DNA from: Acinetobacter zhairuonensis
GTDB taxonomy: Bacteria > Pseudomonadota > Gammaproteobacteria > Pseudomonadales > Moraxellaceae
Assembly (NCBI RefSeq): GCF_022601715.1
Contig: NZ_JAKVIM010000010.1
Coordinates: 1-64,000 of the forward strand
Length of the DNA: 64,000 nucleotides
Direction: 5' to 3'
Part shown: one piece after another, positions 17,390 to 26,548 of the stretch
How positions within the stretch are numbered: the stretch's first letter is position 1
Layout: each line of letters begins with the position of its first letter
Notes under the pieces: generated by a model
The model's input: the letters and a program-made list of their open reading frames with translations, nothing else
Database searches by the model: none
Told to the model about the DNA's origin: nothing
Translations under genes and position numbers: made by a program

Positions 17390-18490
17390 ATGTCCATAAC
17401 CATAAAACTAAAACAAAAGATCAGTCGTCATAAAGTGCAGCTAAAAAACTTATCTACCCGTTTCTTTAAGCAACATTCGCTGATTCTCTCTGAAAGCACT
17501 CCCTATGAAATTGTGGCGTATAACGATTATGCCAAAGTCCGTTACTATCCAGCACCAGCGAAGCACTTTGTTGAACCTCTCGTTCTAGTCGCACCATTTG
17601 CGATTAATATGGCGATCTATGACTTGTTCCCTTATCGTTCTTTGGTCAAACATTTTCAAAATCAGGGTTTTGAGGTGTATTTAGTGGAATGGAAGCATTT
17701 TCGCTTTCGCGATCATCATATTCATTTTTTAACCATTATTGACTATGCCTTGCCTGACTGCATTCAAAAGATTCGTCAACATGCGGGTTCTGAACAAATA
17801 TCACTGCATGGTTGGAGCATGGCGGGTATCTTTGTCTTACTTTATAGCGCCCTAAAACAACCCAACTTTATAAAAAACTTAATTGTTTTAGGTAGCCCGA
17901 TTGACAGCTATGCTTCTGGAGTAATTGGTAAGTTGAATCAAAGCACATATCAACTCATTCAACGTAATCAAACTTTAGATCGACTCTTATTTTCAAACAA
18001 AATTCTTAAAAAATACACCCATACACCAGGACGCTTAAATTCAATCGGTTTCAAAATTCTTGACCCGAAAGGATGGTATGCAAGCGTCAAAACTTTGCTG
18101 GGTAACTTAGATGACCTAGAAACTGTCCGTGAAAATGCAACTATCAGCCACTTTCTCAATAATATGATTGATTATCCCGGTGGCATAAACCAAGACATGA
18201 TTTTTAAAGTTTGGCTTAAAAATGAACTAAAACATGGCATTATTCAACTCGAAGATAAGCAAATCAAATTAAATTCAATCACGTCTTCTCTATTGATTGG
18301 CGCGGGTCTAAGCGATCAACTTGTTACAGCCGATGCAATAAAACCATTAACTAAATTGACAAACAGCCAGGATGTCACGTTTACTCTTATCCCTGGAGGA
18401 CATTTGGGTTTAATGTCAAGCAAAGCCAGTGCTGAACAATTTTGGCCCGAATTAACCTCATGGCTAGAACAACGATCAACAAAGATATAA
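17390..18490 (+). CDS. PhaC-like alpha/beta hydrolase with a serine nucleophile
   Basis: 366 residues. The order of motifs follows the PHA synthase / PhaC-like fold: LVLVAPFAINMAIYDLFPYRSLV, then GFEVYLVEW, the nucleophile elbow GWSMAG (S143), DYPGG, the acidic residue in AGLSDQLV, and a C-terminal GGHLGLM with FWPELTSWL. In genuine PHA synthases the nucleophile is cysteine (GxCxG); here it is serine, so hydrolysis or acyl transfer is more likely than polymerisation. No PHA synthase partner gene is adjacent. It is followed 10 bp later by an oxidoreductase gene. Confidence 0.8.
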   Translation: MSITIKLKQKISRHKVQLKNLSTRFFKQHSLILSESTPYEIVAYNDYAKVRYYPAPAKHFVEPLVLVAPFAINMAIYDLFPYRSLVKHFQNQGFEVYLVEWKHFRFRDHHIHFLTIIDYALPDCIQKIRQHAGSEQISLHGWSMAGIFVLLYSALKQPNFIKNLIVLGSPIDSYASGVIGKLNQSTYQLIQRNQTLDRLLFSNKILKKYTHTPGRLNSIGFKILDPKGWYASVKTLLGNLDDLETVRENATISHFLNNMIDYPGGINQDMIFKVWLKNELKHGIIQLEDKQIKLNSITSSLLIGAGLSDQLVTADAIKPLTKLTNSQDVTFTLIPGGHLGLMSSKASAEQFWPELTSWLEQRSTKI

Positions 18491-18500
18491 AGGAAAAACC

Positions 18501-19373
18501 ATGATTCATTCAGTTGCATTTATTGGTTTAGGCGCGATGGGCTATCGAATGGCAGCTCATCTTCCTAAGCATTTTGAAACCGTATTTGTTTGGAACCGAA
18601 ATTTCGCTAAAGCTGAACAACATGCAACTGAATACGGCACACTTGCAGTATCTTTACAGGATGCTGTTCAAGCTGATGTAATTTTCTCATGCCTACCAAC
18701 CAGTCAAGACGTTGAAGCATTAATTTCAGGTCTAGAACTAAAGGCTGGCAGTATTTGGATTGACTGTACCAGTGGCGTACCTGAATCTGCAAAGAATTTG
18801 ACAGCAGCCTTAAGCGTACAACAAGTGTCATTTTTAGATGCACCTGTGAGCGGGCAAACCATTGGGGCAGAGAATGCAACATTAACCGTGATGGTTGGCG
18901 GTAATACAGAAGCATTTGAAAAAGCTCTTCCAGCCTTACAGGCTGTTGGCAAGCTGATCAAGCATGTGGGCGATTCAGGAGCAGGATTTGCCGTTAAAGC
19001 GGTAAACAATATGCTGCTGGCGGTGAACTTATGTTCTGTAGCAGAGGGTTTTACCACCTTAAAAGCGCATGGGGTCCATCTTGATGAAGCACTGGATTGT
19101 ATCAATGCATCAAGTGGTAAAAGTGGAGTAACAGAAACGGTTTTACCTCAACGCGTATTAAATCGTAGCTTTCCACTGACCTTTGCGTTACCTTTATTGG
19201 CGAAAGATACAGGTATTGCATTAGATTTAGTGCGGGATGCTAAACTTTCCGCACCAGTCATTGCACTTACCCAAAGTCTCATTCAAGCCGCAAGTGATCT
19301 TTCGCCATCCGATAGTGACTTTTCTAGCGCCGTTAAATTATATGAGTCTTGGAGTAAAATTACCCTAGAGTAA
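18501..19373 (+). CDS. Beta-hydroxyacid dehydrogenase family oxidoreductase
   Basis: 290 residues, 3-hydroxyisobutyrate dehydrogenase / tartronate semialdehyde reductase family. The Rossmann motif is FIGLGAMGYRMA (residues 8-18), the substrate motif DAPVSGQTIGAENATLTVMVGG, and the catalytic lysine K166 in GAGFAVKAVNNML. It would reversibly oxidise a beta-hydroxyacid with NAD(P)+; the substrate cannot be read from sequence. AAAGGAAA lies before the ATG, which is 10 bp from the upstream hydrolase gene, so the two are likely cotranscribed. Confidence 0.88.
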   Translation: MIHSVAFIGLGAMGYRMAAHLPKHFETVFVWNRNFAKAEQHATEYGTLAVSLQDAVQADVIFSCLPTSQDVEALISGLELKAGSIWIDCTSGVPESAKNLTAALSVQQVSFLDAPVSGQTIGAENATLTVMVGGNTEAFEKALPALQAVGKLIKHVGDSGAGFAVKAVNNMLLAVNLCSVAEGFTTLKAHGVHLDEALDCINASSGKSGVTETVLPQRVLNRSFPLTFALPLLAKDTGIALDLVRDAKLSAPVIALTQSLIQAASDLSPSDSDFSSAVKLYESWSKITLE

Positions 19374-19459
19374 TAAATTGCCATTGAAGATGACGAATTA
19401 AACCCAATATTGTAATAAGGTGTTTAAAACAAACTGTTACAAACCATGAGGAAACTCTT

Positions 19460-19729
19460 ATGAGTAAGTTGCTTATTGCTTGTCTTACAGGTCTATCAAC
19501 TTTTATTGGTGCCCAAACGTTCGCTGCTACACCAGAACAAGAGTGTCAAAAACTGAAAAACGACCATGATGTCATTTATGCATCAAAAGGTTTCTGTTTC
19601 AAAGACCCTGAAGCAAAAGCAAAGTTTGGTAATGACAACTGTTATACAACCAAGCCAAAGTTTTCAGACAAAGAACAACAACGACTTGATGAAATTAAAG
19701 CTCGTCAGAAAGAGTTGAACTGTAAATAA
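19460..19729 (+). CDS. Small exported protein with a YARHG-like region
   Basis: 89 residues with a signal peptide (ending TFAA, about residue 24). The mature part contains VIYASKGFCFKDPEAKAKFGNDNCYTTKPKFSD, which resembles a YARHG domain (IYARHGYxFKD...) with three extra cysteines, and ends in a charged helix with a terminal cysteine. The four cysteines of the mature region could form disulfides in the periplasm. YARHG domains occur in extracellular and envelope proteins; the function is unknown. Confidence 0.7.
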   Translation: MSKLLIACLTGLSTFIGAQTFAATPEQECQKLKNDHDVIYASKGFCFKDPEAKAKFGNDNCYTTKPKFSDKEQQRLDEIKARQKELNCK

Positions 19730-19736
19730 TCACTCA

Positions 19737-19757
19737 GTCTCCTTATCTTAAGGAGAC
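19737..19757 (+). terminator. Hairpin between the YARHG-like gene and the HIT gene
   Basis: A perfect nine-bp stem GTCTCCTTA / TAAGGAGAC with a three-base loop, followed only by a short T run. It may be a weak terminator, and it contains an AAGGAG that would be hidden in the stem. Confidence 0.5.
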
Positions 19758-19771
19758 CATTTAAAGGAATA

Positions 19772-20194
19772 ATGATGGCTTACGACGATCAAAATATTTT
19801 TGCAAGAATTTTGCGCGGAGAACTTCCAGCAATTAAGGTCTATGAAGATGATCAGGTTCTTGCATTTATGGATATCATGCCGCAAGCAGATGGTCACACC
19901 TTAGTCATTCCAAAAACACCCGCAATCAGCCTACTTGACCTTCCTGCTGAGGCAGCCGCTTATACTATTCAAGTGACACAAAAAGTGGCTCGTGCAATGG
20001 AAAAAGCCTTAGGTGTGGATGGCATTATTTTAATGCAGTTAAGTGGTGCTCCTGCTGGACAGACTGTTCCACATGTCCACTTCCATCTTATTCCAACCAA
20101 TGTGCATCAGCTTGGAAAACATGCTGCGCAAATGGGTGATCAAGAAAAAATTAAAGCGCAAGCCGAAAAGATTAAAGCTGCTTTAGAAGCATAA
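19772..20194 (+). CDS. HIT family (HINT-like) nucleotide hydrolase
   Basis: 140 residues, histidine-triad fold. FARILRGELPAIKVYEDDQVLAFMD at the N-terminus and the triad HVHFHLIP (H101, H103, H105) are diagnostic. HINT proteins hydrolyse nucleoside phosphoramidates such as AMP-lysine. Two adjacent ATGs (19772 and 19775) are possible; AAAGGA suits the second. A terminator follows immediately. Confidence 0.9.
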   Translation: MMAYDDQNIFARILRGELPAIKVYEDDQVLAFMDIMPQADGHTLVIPKTPAISLLDLPAEAAAYTIQVTQKVARAMEKALGVDGIILMQLSGAPAGQTVPHVHFHLIPTNVHQLGKHAAQMGDQEKIKAQAEKIKAALEA

Positions 20195-20212
20195 TTGATT
20201 GATCCAAATATT

Positions 20213-20238
20213 AAATGGAGCCGTAAGGCTCCATTTTT
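20213..20238 (+). terminator. Intrinsic terminator of the HIT gene
   Basis: AAATGGAGCC / GGCTCCATTT with a GTAA loop and a T6 tail. Confidence 0.92.
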
Positions 20239-20449
20239 TCACAACATAATAAAGTAAAACATCATAAATCCAATAGTTATCTAATCATGTATCGTCATCA
20301 AACTGTCATTTATTTTTCACCTTGCTGTCACAAAGTTTACAGATACTGCATAGCAAGTTGGTGAGCTATGTAACGAATTGTACAGAAGCGAGCTAAAAAT
20401 AAGAGTTTGTAGGCACTTGCCATAAAAATCGTGTTTTGGAGAAATCTCA

Positions 20450-21532
20450 ATGAAAAAATTGCTTCTTGCTGCAGCAGTAACCACTTTAAGCTTAAACGCA
20501 GCACAAGCAGCGCCAACTTTGTACGGTAAATTAAACGTATCTATCGACAATGTTGACAACTATGATTTCAAAGGTAATGACGTTTCTGAAGTAAGCTCTC
20601 ATGCTTCACGCTTAGGGGTTAAAGGCGAGGAAAAACTTACAGAAAAACTTTCTGCAATTTACCAAGCTGAATGGGCTGTTTCTACTGATGGTTCAGGTTC
20701 TGATACTGACTGGAGTGCACGTAACCGTTTTCTTGGCTTAAAAACTGAAGGTGTGGGTGCATTAAAAGTTGGTAACTATGACTCATATTTCAAAACAGCT
20801 GCTGGTAAATACCAAGATATTTTCAATGACCACACTCGTCTAGACATGGGTAAAATCATGTATGGTGAAGAACGTCTTAAGAACGTGATTGGCTTTGAAA
20901 CTGATAAGAAATTAATGGGTGGCTTGCAGTTCAGTGCAATGGCTCAACAAGGTGAAAACAGCGCTTCAGATTACACAACTGAAAAACGTGATGGGTTTGG
21001 CGATTCAGTTTCTACTGCGCTTAGCTATGAAAACAAAAACATGGGCTTAGCTTTAGCTGTTGCGGGTAACTTTGGTGTGCAAGGTGACTATGCGGCTTAC
21101 AGCTTGAAAGACGTAGAATCTGATGCTATTCGTGTAACTGGTTCTTATAATTTTAAAGCATTAGGACTTTCTGGTTTAACACTTGGTGGCTTATGGCAAC
21201 AAGCTGAATTATCAGACTCACCTTCAGCTGCAACATTAGAAGCTGAATCTTTAGTAAAAGAAGCTGCATCTCTTGAAGAACAAGCTTGGGGTATTACAGC
21301 AACTTACAATTTCAACAACACTCCTTGGACGTTAAAAGGCGAATACCACACTGCAGTATCTACAGCAGATAGTAAAGATGACCGCACTATTGATTTATAC
21401 GGTCTTGGTCTAGACTACCAAATGAATAAGCAAGCACGTATGTACACGTTCGTGGCTCAACAGAAACGCGACTGGGTTAAAGAAGATGATACAATGACTG
21501 CATTTGGTTTAGGTATGGAATACAACTTCTAA
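20450..21532 (+). CDS. Outer-membrane porin (gram-negative porin family)
   Basis: 360 residues. A signal peptide (MKKLLLAAAVTTLSLNAAQAA) precedes LYGKLNVSIDN, the typical first strand of 16-stranded porins. Repeated alternating aromatic/glycine strands, a loop-3-like segment near LKVGNYDSYFKT, and the terminal strand ending in phenylalanine (GMEYNF) indicate BamA-targeted outer-membrane insertion. It forms a diffusion channel; specificity is unknown. Its 255-bp upstream region is long and AT-rich. A UUCG-loop terminator follows. Confidence 0.92.
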   Translation: MKKLLLAAAVTTLSLNAAQAAPTLYGKLNVSIDNVDNYDFKGNDVSEVSSHASRLGVKGEEKLTEKLSAIYQAEWAVSTDGSGSDTDWSARNRFLGLKTEGVGALKVGNYDSYFKTAAGKYQDIFNDHTRLDMGKIMYGEERLKNVIGFETDKKLMGGLQFSAMAQQGENSASDYTTEKRDGFGDSVSTALSYENKNMGLALAVAGNFGVQGDYAAYSLKDVESDAIRVTGSYNFKALGLSGLTLGGLWQQAELSDSPSAATLEAESLVKEAASLEEQAWGITATYNFNNTPWTLKGEYHTAVSTADSKDDRTIDLYGLGLDYQMNKQARMYTFVAQQKRDWVKEDDTMTAFGLGMEYNF

Positions 21533-21546
21533 TCCTAACCTTGTTC

Positions 21547-21572
21547 AAAAAACACGCTTCGGCGTGTTTTTT
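21547..21572. terminator. UUCG-loop terminator shared by convergent genes
   Basis: AAAAAACACGC / GCGTGTTTTTT closed by a TTCG tetraloop, after the porin stop. It overlaps the stop of the minus-strand gene by two bases, so it probably serves both. Confidence 0.92.
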
Positions 21573-23001
21573 ATTTAGGCTGAAACCAATTCACCCAAGA
21601 GCTAGTACCACGCGATTCTATAGGTACGGTATCAATCAAGCGATCTTTTAAAATATCAATTTGATGAGTTTGCTCCGCTAAACGCGCTTTGACTGAATGA
21701 ATACATTCTCTATCACCAAACTCACACCGATCTAAAGTTGTTCCACCACAAGGACCATTGGCCAAACCTTTTGGACAAGTTTCTGGGCAAATATATAGGG
21801 TATCTGCAAGGCGACACTGACCACAGCTCTCACAACCGACTACCCCATGTTTAGAGAAGTATTCTGACTTTAGAAGCAATTTATTGGCGAAACGACCCGA
21901 CCAAAGCTTGGCATTAAAAACTTTACTTCCAACATTCCGCGCAATTTTAGAATCAAACATTGAATCATGCATCAACTGCATCGTTTTAAACTTCAATACT
22001 TGTTCTGATGGCACTGCTTTTTTAAATATATTGACCGTAGGCTTAAACTCATCCCCGGACTCCAAGCGATTTAATAACGCCCATTCTTGTAAACACTGTT
22101 CAAGACTGTAATTTTTATAATGTGCTAAAGCCTCTTCTAGTTTTCTTTGCTCATCAACATTATGGCAGGCTGACAAATGCACACCAGCAAAACCCCAATG
22201 ACGGCAAATTAAAATCTGTAAGGCACAGCGCGCATAAACATTTTGCTCAGCAACAAGAATATCAAACTCTTGTTCTTGCTTAAGCAGCTCAAGTAAATGT
22301 GGTGTTAAAACAATGCCAGCCACTTGATGTTTATACATAAATTCTGCACGTGCTAATGTTAAGGGCATCACACAGGCATACAGATCAACACCAGCATGAT
22401 GATCACCCAAATACTGTTTGGCATGCCTTAAAGCATCTAAATCAAATCCAAGCTGAATGATCACATAATCCGCGCCTGCATGAACTTTTTTATCTAATTT
22501 ATAGTATTGAGCAGTATGTTCAGCATGAGCATATTTAAACGGGTTAAGTGCTACACCCACTTTTATTTCTGGTGCCAGCTTCTTCGACTGCATTACAGCA
22601 TTCACAGATTCTAAATAGCGTGTCCGTGGTGTGTTTATACCTTGACCATTTTGATGCTGCTTTAACTTATCTCCTGTCAGCAACAAAACATTCGAATATC
22701 CTTGCTTCTGAGCCGCTTGAATAAAACAATTGAAATCTGTGATATCCCGACCTTTACCCGAAAAATGTAAAATTTTAGGAATTTCAGCAACATAATTCTG
22801 AGCTATCGCTAACGGCTCCGGATCATCATCAGTACGTACACGATCAGCTATAGTCATCATGACAGGATAACCTGCTATATGAGATGGCACAGGCTGTACG
22901 TGTTTGGTCGGCAAGAATTCTAGAAAAATAGAAAATGGCTGATATGGGGCGGAATCAGTATGTAAAGGCATAATATCAGGAAGATAAGTGACAAATGTCA
23001 A
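21571..23001 (-). CDS. MTHFR-like protein fused to a MetV-like cysteine-rich domain
   Basis: 476 residues (an in-frame ATG at 22971 gives 466). The N-terminal ~290 residues look like a methylenetetrahydrofolate reductase TIM barrel (NVLLLTGD, GADYVIIQLGFD, AGIVLTPHLLELL). The C-terminal part carries a cysteine-rich MTHFR_C/MetV-like domain with C-E-S-C-G-Q-C, CPETCPKG, NGPCGG and RCEFGDREC, expected to bind zinc or an iron-sulfur cluster. Canonical enterobacterial MetF lacks this domain. It may be a variant or auxiliary one-carbon enzyme. It stands alone, convergent with the porin gene. Confidence 0.8.
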   Translation of the reverse strand: MTFVTYLPDIMPLHTDSAPYQPFSIFLEFLPTKHVQPVPSHIAGYPVMMTIADRVRTDDDPEPLAIAQNYVAEIPKILHFSGKGRDITDFNCFIQAAQKQGYSNVLLLTGDKLKQHQNGQGINTPRTRYLESVNAVMQSKKLAPEIKVGVALNPFKYAHAEHTAQYYKLDKKVHAGADYVIIQLGFDLDALRHAKQYLGDHHAGVDLYACVMPLTLARAEFMYKHQVAGIVLTPHLLELLKQEQEFDILVAEQNVYARCALQILICRHWGFAGVHLSACHNVDEQRKLEEALAHYKNYSLEQCLQEWALLNRLESGDEFKPTVNIFKKAVPSEQVLKFKTMQLMHDSMFDSKIARNVGSKVFNAKLWSGRFANKLLLKSEYFSKHGVVGCESCGQCRLADTLYICPETCPKGLANGPCGGTTLDRCEFGDRECIHSVKARLAEQTHQIDILKDRLIDTVPIESRGTSSWVNWFQPK

Positions 23002-23114
23002 AAATGAGCGCGTTATTATAAAAGATGAAAATGCTCATATGCAAAATAAATAAGTGCCTTATAAAAATTAGATCTTACAAGACACTCAAAATTAACCATC
23101 TTAGAATGAAATCA

Positions 23115-23585
23115 TTACCAGCGAAATTTGTTCCAGTTTTCTGGGTTTGCCCAATATTTGGAGTTAAACCAATCTGGCACATGCTTATAGTTTAGAATAT
23201 TGAATTGCCAGATCGCCAATCCACCACACTGCTCTGTTTTCTCAATTAGCTGTGTAAAACCCAGTGCACGCATGAGCTTTTCATCCTGCTCACCTGTCAC
23301 CACCACCAGTTTTTTGGCCATTAAATCTCGCAGTTTGACCAAGAACTGTGACTTCATCACCTCTGACAACTGTTTCATTTCCGGATTATCCAATAATACA
23401 AAACCCAAATCATAACGTTGCGTAAAAGGCAGACTTAAAAACTCAGTTACGTTAAAATGAGTCCAACGAATTGATTGATTCTGGTCATATTGTTCTAAAT
23501 TTTGACCAATACACAATGCAGTTTGAATAGGCTGTTCCTGAGATAAATCGTCTAGCATAGAAGTGATGACATTCTGTTCAGCCAT
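23115..23585 (-). CDS. DUF6231-like protein, unknown function
   Basis: 156 residues, cytosolic, ending NPENWNKFRW. The Rossmann-like pattern (TALCIGQNLEQYD, RYDLGFVLLDNPE, KKLVVVTGEQDEKLMRALGF) hints at a methyltransferase-like fold without an obvious SAM motif. It resembles proteins assigned to DUF6231 in Pseudomonas and Acinetobacter, from memory only. Its start is unambiguous (AAGGATGCAGTT before the ATG) and it is divergent from the DUF2797 gene. Confidence 0.6.
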   Translation of the reverse strand: MAEQNVITSMLDDLSQEQPIQTALCIGQNLEQYDQNQSIRWTHFNVTEFLSLPFTQRYDLGFVLLDNPEMKQLSEVMKSQFLVKLRDLMAKKLVVVTGEQDEKLMRALGFTQLIEKTEQCGGLAIWQFNILNYKHVPDWFNSKYWANPENWNKFRW

Positions 23586-23617
23586 AACTGCATCCTTATT
23601 ATTTGAGTGAGCTTTTC

Positions 23618-24490
23618 ATGGAACTACAAGGCATTTGTCATAAAATGCATGCAGGTCTCAAGGACCTTAGTGTAACTGATCAACAGACTCGCAAGGCAAA
23701 TGTTGAATATAAATTTATCTTAGATCGCGCAGAAATTGAGCTCCCATTCAGTTTAGGTCAAGAAATAGAGCTTGAATGGACAGGTAACATTTCCTGTGTA
23801 TCTTGCGGCAGTAAAACACCGAAGTCTTATTCACAAGGACATTGTTTTAAATGCTTTAAGACCAAAGCTTCTTGTGACATGTGCATCATGAAACCTGAGA
23901 CTTGCCATTATCATCTTGGAACTTGTCGTGAGGATAGTTTCGCGCATGAGGTTTGCTTTCAACCACATATTGTTTATTTAGCCAATTCAAGCGCTTTAAA
24001 AGTCGGTATTACTCGACTAGGTCAAATGCCTACCCGCTGGTTAGACCAAGGTGCAACCCAAGCGCTGCCAATTATGAAGGTCGGCTCTAGACGACTTTCA
24101 GGACAATTAGAAATCATGTTTGGTACTCAAGTCGCCGATAAAACTGATTGGCGTAAACTACTCAAAGGCGAAGCAGAGCCTTTAGACTTACTAGAAGTAC
24201 GCGAACAACTCATTCAAGAATTTGCACCAAAAATTCAAACTATTCGCGATGAATTTAGCCAAAACCTTGAATTCAATGAAACCGTTGAGTTACTGGAAGA
24301 TGAACGGCCACGTGAGTTTATTTATCCTGTAGAACACTACCCTGAAAAGATAAAGTCACATAATCTAGATAAAACACCTATCATACGCGGTAAGTTACAA
24401 GGCATTAAAGGTCAATACTTACTCTTAGATACAGGCGTCATTAACATCCGCAAATACACTGGCTATGAAATTATTCTACGTGCCGAATGA
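23618..24490 (+). CDS. DUF2797 zinc-binding protein
   Basis: About 290 residues. The N-terminal half has a cysteine-rich zinc-binding region, CVSCG...HCFKCF...CDMCIMKPETCHYHLGTC...VCFQ. It is followed by HIVYLANSSALKVGITR, the hallmark of DUF2797, which recalls the start of a GIY-YIG nuclease domain. The C-terminus is beta-rich with G-rich turns. Nucleic-acid binding is plausible but unproven. The ATG at 23618 with GAGTGAG upstream is chosen over the TTG at 23603. A bidirectional terminator follows. Confidence 0.82.
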   Translation: MELQGICHKMHAGLKDLSVTDQQTRKANVEYKFILDRAEIELPFSLGQEIELEWTGNISCVSCGSKTPKSYSQGHCFKCFKTKASCDMCIMKPETCHYHLGTCREDSFAHEVCFQPHIVYLANSSALKVGITRLGQMPTRWLDQGATQALPIMKVGSRRLSGQLEIMFGTQVADKTDWRKLLKGEAEPLDLLEVREQLIQEFAPKIQTIRDEFSQNLEFNETVELLEDERPREFIYPVEHYPEKIKSHNLDKTPIIRGKLQGIKGQYLLLDTGVINIRKYTGYEIILRAE

Positions 24491-24511
24491 TTCCGTAATG
24501 TTATAAGCAAT

Positions 24512-24537
24512 AAAAAACCAGCCTAGGCTGGTTTTTT
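24512..24537. terminator. Bidirectional terminator between the DUF2797 gene and ppiD
   Basis: AAAAAACCAGCC / GGCTGGTTTTTT around a TA centre, flanked by T tracts on both strands. Confidence 0.93.
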
Positions 24538-24548
24538 ATTGCTGTTAA

Positions 24549-26417
24549 TTATTTAATCTTCGCTTGACTCTTCAAGTATTGAGTATAGTCATCAAGCTCT
24601 TGCTGACCACGAAGTTGTTGATAAAGTTTAGACAACTCTGCCAACTGTTCAGGAGTCAACGCATTTGCAGCAGTTTTATTTACATTAGAAATTGCAACCA
24701 CAACAAATTCATTCGGTAAAGTCGCAGTTGTAACAGACCACATACCAGCTTTAGGTGCTGGAACACTGAATGCCGCACGCTCAACCTGACGTTTTAAACC
24801 TTGCGAGCGTGTAAATATACCCGCATCTTCAAAACTTAATTGATTTTTAGCCATGACTGTTGCAGCTGGTTGCGTCTTAAACTCATCCAATGTTTTTTGG
24901 ATTTTGGCTTTAGCCGCCGCCGCAGCTTTTACTTCAATAATTTTTGCTTTAACACGTGTATTGGCTTCTGCTAAAGATTGCTCGCCTGCAGCATGGTAAT
25001 CACGTACTTTTACCCACACCACATCACCATTTGCCAATTGGATGTTGCTTGAAGCATTACGATCACCATTTTTCACATCCTCATTAAACAGTTTAGCTTT
25101 AACATTTGCCTCACTTAAAACAGGGTGCTGCATGCCTAAAGTTAGACCTTTAATTGATTGAACCTGAACACCTTTCACTTCTTGTGCCACAGTATCCAAT
25201 GCATCACTACCAACAACCATTTCATTCAAGTTGTTCACAGCATCAGAGAATGCATTCGCAGATTTTGCTTTTTGTACCTCAGCAATGAGACGCGGCTTTT
25301 CAACTTCAAAAGCAGGCAATTTAACTGCTGGCGCTTCTGCTGAAATGATGTGATAACCATATTGCGTTTTTACTGGTGCAGAAATCTGACCCGATTTTAA
25401 CGCCGCTACAGCTGAGTCGAATGCATTACCAAAGAAACCTTTATCATAGGCTGCAATAACACCACCATTACCTTTAGAAGCAGTATCATCTGAATATTTC
25501 TGTGCCGCTTCAGCAAAGCTCATACCTGCTTTAATTTTTGCCGACACATCATCAGCCAATTTCTTAGCTTCAGCATCTGTACGTGAATCCACAGCAATTA
25601 AAATATGTTTAACCTGAGGTTGAACTTTTGCTTTTTCAGCTTCTACAAACTTAGCATAAGCCTGTTGTAATTCAGCATCTGAAATCTGCACATTCGCAGC
25701 AGGAAGATTCGATGGGCTAAGTACCACAAAATCAACATCTACACTGGCAACTTGTCTAAATTCATTTTTGTGCTTGTTATAGTAGTCCGTAATTTCTTGC
25801 TGGCTTACCTGAATACCTTTCTTATAATCATCAAGCTTGATACTTGCTAAATGAATTGTACGTTGTTCCGTCTGTAGGTTCGCAATTTGTTGAATATCAA
25901 CCTTACTTACCAATGCATAATCCATCAATGTTGATGTCATCATTTTTAGTGCATGATCTTGACGCAAGTTTTCAATTAAAGCCTGGCTGGTTAAACCTAC
26001 TGATTTTAAATAATTCGCATAAAGCGCTTCAGAAAATTTACCATTTTCTTGCAAGCTCGGTTGTTGTGCAATCATTTGCTCAATTTGAGCATCGCTCAAT
26101 GAAACACCCAACTTTTCTGCTTGTTGTAATAGTAAGTTACGTGCAATCAGCGACTCTAAAGCCTTGTCCTTAATGAACGATTGATTCAATAACGTTTCAT
26201 CACCATTCACATAAGATAAATATTGCTGGCTATAAGATTTGGTCGCATTATCCAGTTCTTTATTGCTGATTTCTTGCCCGTTTACTGTCTTGGCAGCATC
26301 TTTTGATTTACCACTACTAAAATATCCTTCAATACCTACAAGTGCTAAAGGGATCAAAAACAAAATGAGCAAAACTTTGCCCAACCAGCCCTTAATAACT
26401 TTACGAAAAGATTCCAT
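24549..26417 (-). CDS. ppiD: PpiD periplasmic chaperone / peptidyl-prolyl isomerase
   Basis: 622 residues, the normal length of PpiD. A short cytoplasmic N-terminus and one transmembrane helix (about 13-30, KVLLILFLIPLALVGIEGY) anchor it to the inner membrane. The SurA-like N-domain follows, then the central parvulin PPIase (VKHILIA...ADDVSAKIKAGMSFAEAAQKYSDD...GGVIAAYDKGFFGNAFDSAV) and a C-terminal chaperone lobe. PpiD helps substrates leaving SecYEG. It is directly upstream of the hup gene on the same strand only by position; a terminator separates them. Confidence 0.92.
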   Translation of the reverse strand: MESFRKVIKGWLGKVLLILFLIPLALVGIEGYFSSGKSKDAAKTVNGQEISNKELDNATKSYSQQYLSYVNGDETLLNQSFIKDKALESLIARNLLLQQAEKLGVSLSDAQIEQMIAQQPSLQENGKFSEALYANYLKSVGLTSQALIENLRQDHALKMMTSTLMDYALVSKVDIQQIANLQTEQRTIHLASIKLDDYKKGIQVSQQEITDYYNKHKNEFRQVASVDVDFVVLSPSNLPAANVQISDAELQQAYAKFVEAEKAKVQPQVKHILIAVDSRTDAEAKKLADDVSAKIKAGMSFAEAAQKYSDDTASKGNGGVIAAYDKGFFGNAFDSAVAALKSGQISAPVKTQYGYHIISAEAPAVKLPAFEVEKPRLIAEVQKAKSANAFSDAVNNLNEMVVGSDALDTVAQEVKGVQVQSIKGLTLGMQHPVLSEANVKAKLFNEDVKNGDRNASSNIQLANGDVVWVKVRDYHAAGEQSLAEANTRVKAKIIEVKAAAAAKAKIQKTLDEFKTQPAATVMAKNQLSFEDAGIFTRSQGLKRQVERAAFSVPAPKAGMWSVTTATLPNEFVVVAISNVNKTAANALTPEQLAELSKLYQQLRGQQELDDYTQYLKSQAKIK

Positions 26418-26508
26418 AAGTATTCCAATATTTTATTTGTGCCGCATTTTACCCGAAAAGCTGATATGAATGAATGCGTATAGACATCAAATCAGCATTA
26501 TTAATAAA

Positions 26509-26531
26509 AAACGCGCCGAAAAGGCGCGTTT
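26509..26531 (-). terminator. Intrinsic terminator of the HU gene
   Basis: AAACGCGCC / GGCGCGTTT with a GAAAA loop, followed on the minus strand by a T-rich tail. Confidence 0.9.
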
Positions 26532-26548
26532 GGTAAATCATTAAAAGA

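Noticed and set aside
17390..18490. PHA synthase (phaC)
   Set aside because: The nucleophile is serine (GWSMAG) rather than cysteine and no partner phaE/phaR is adjacent.
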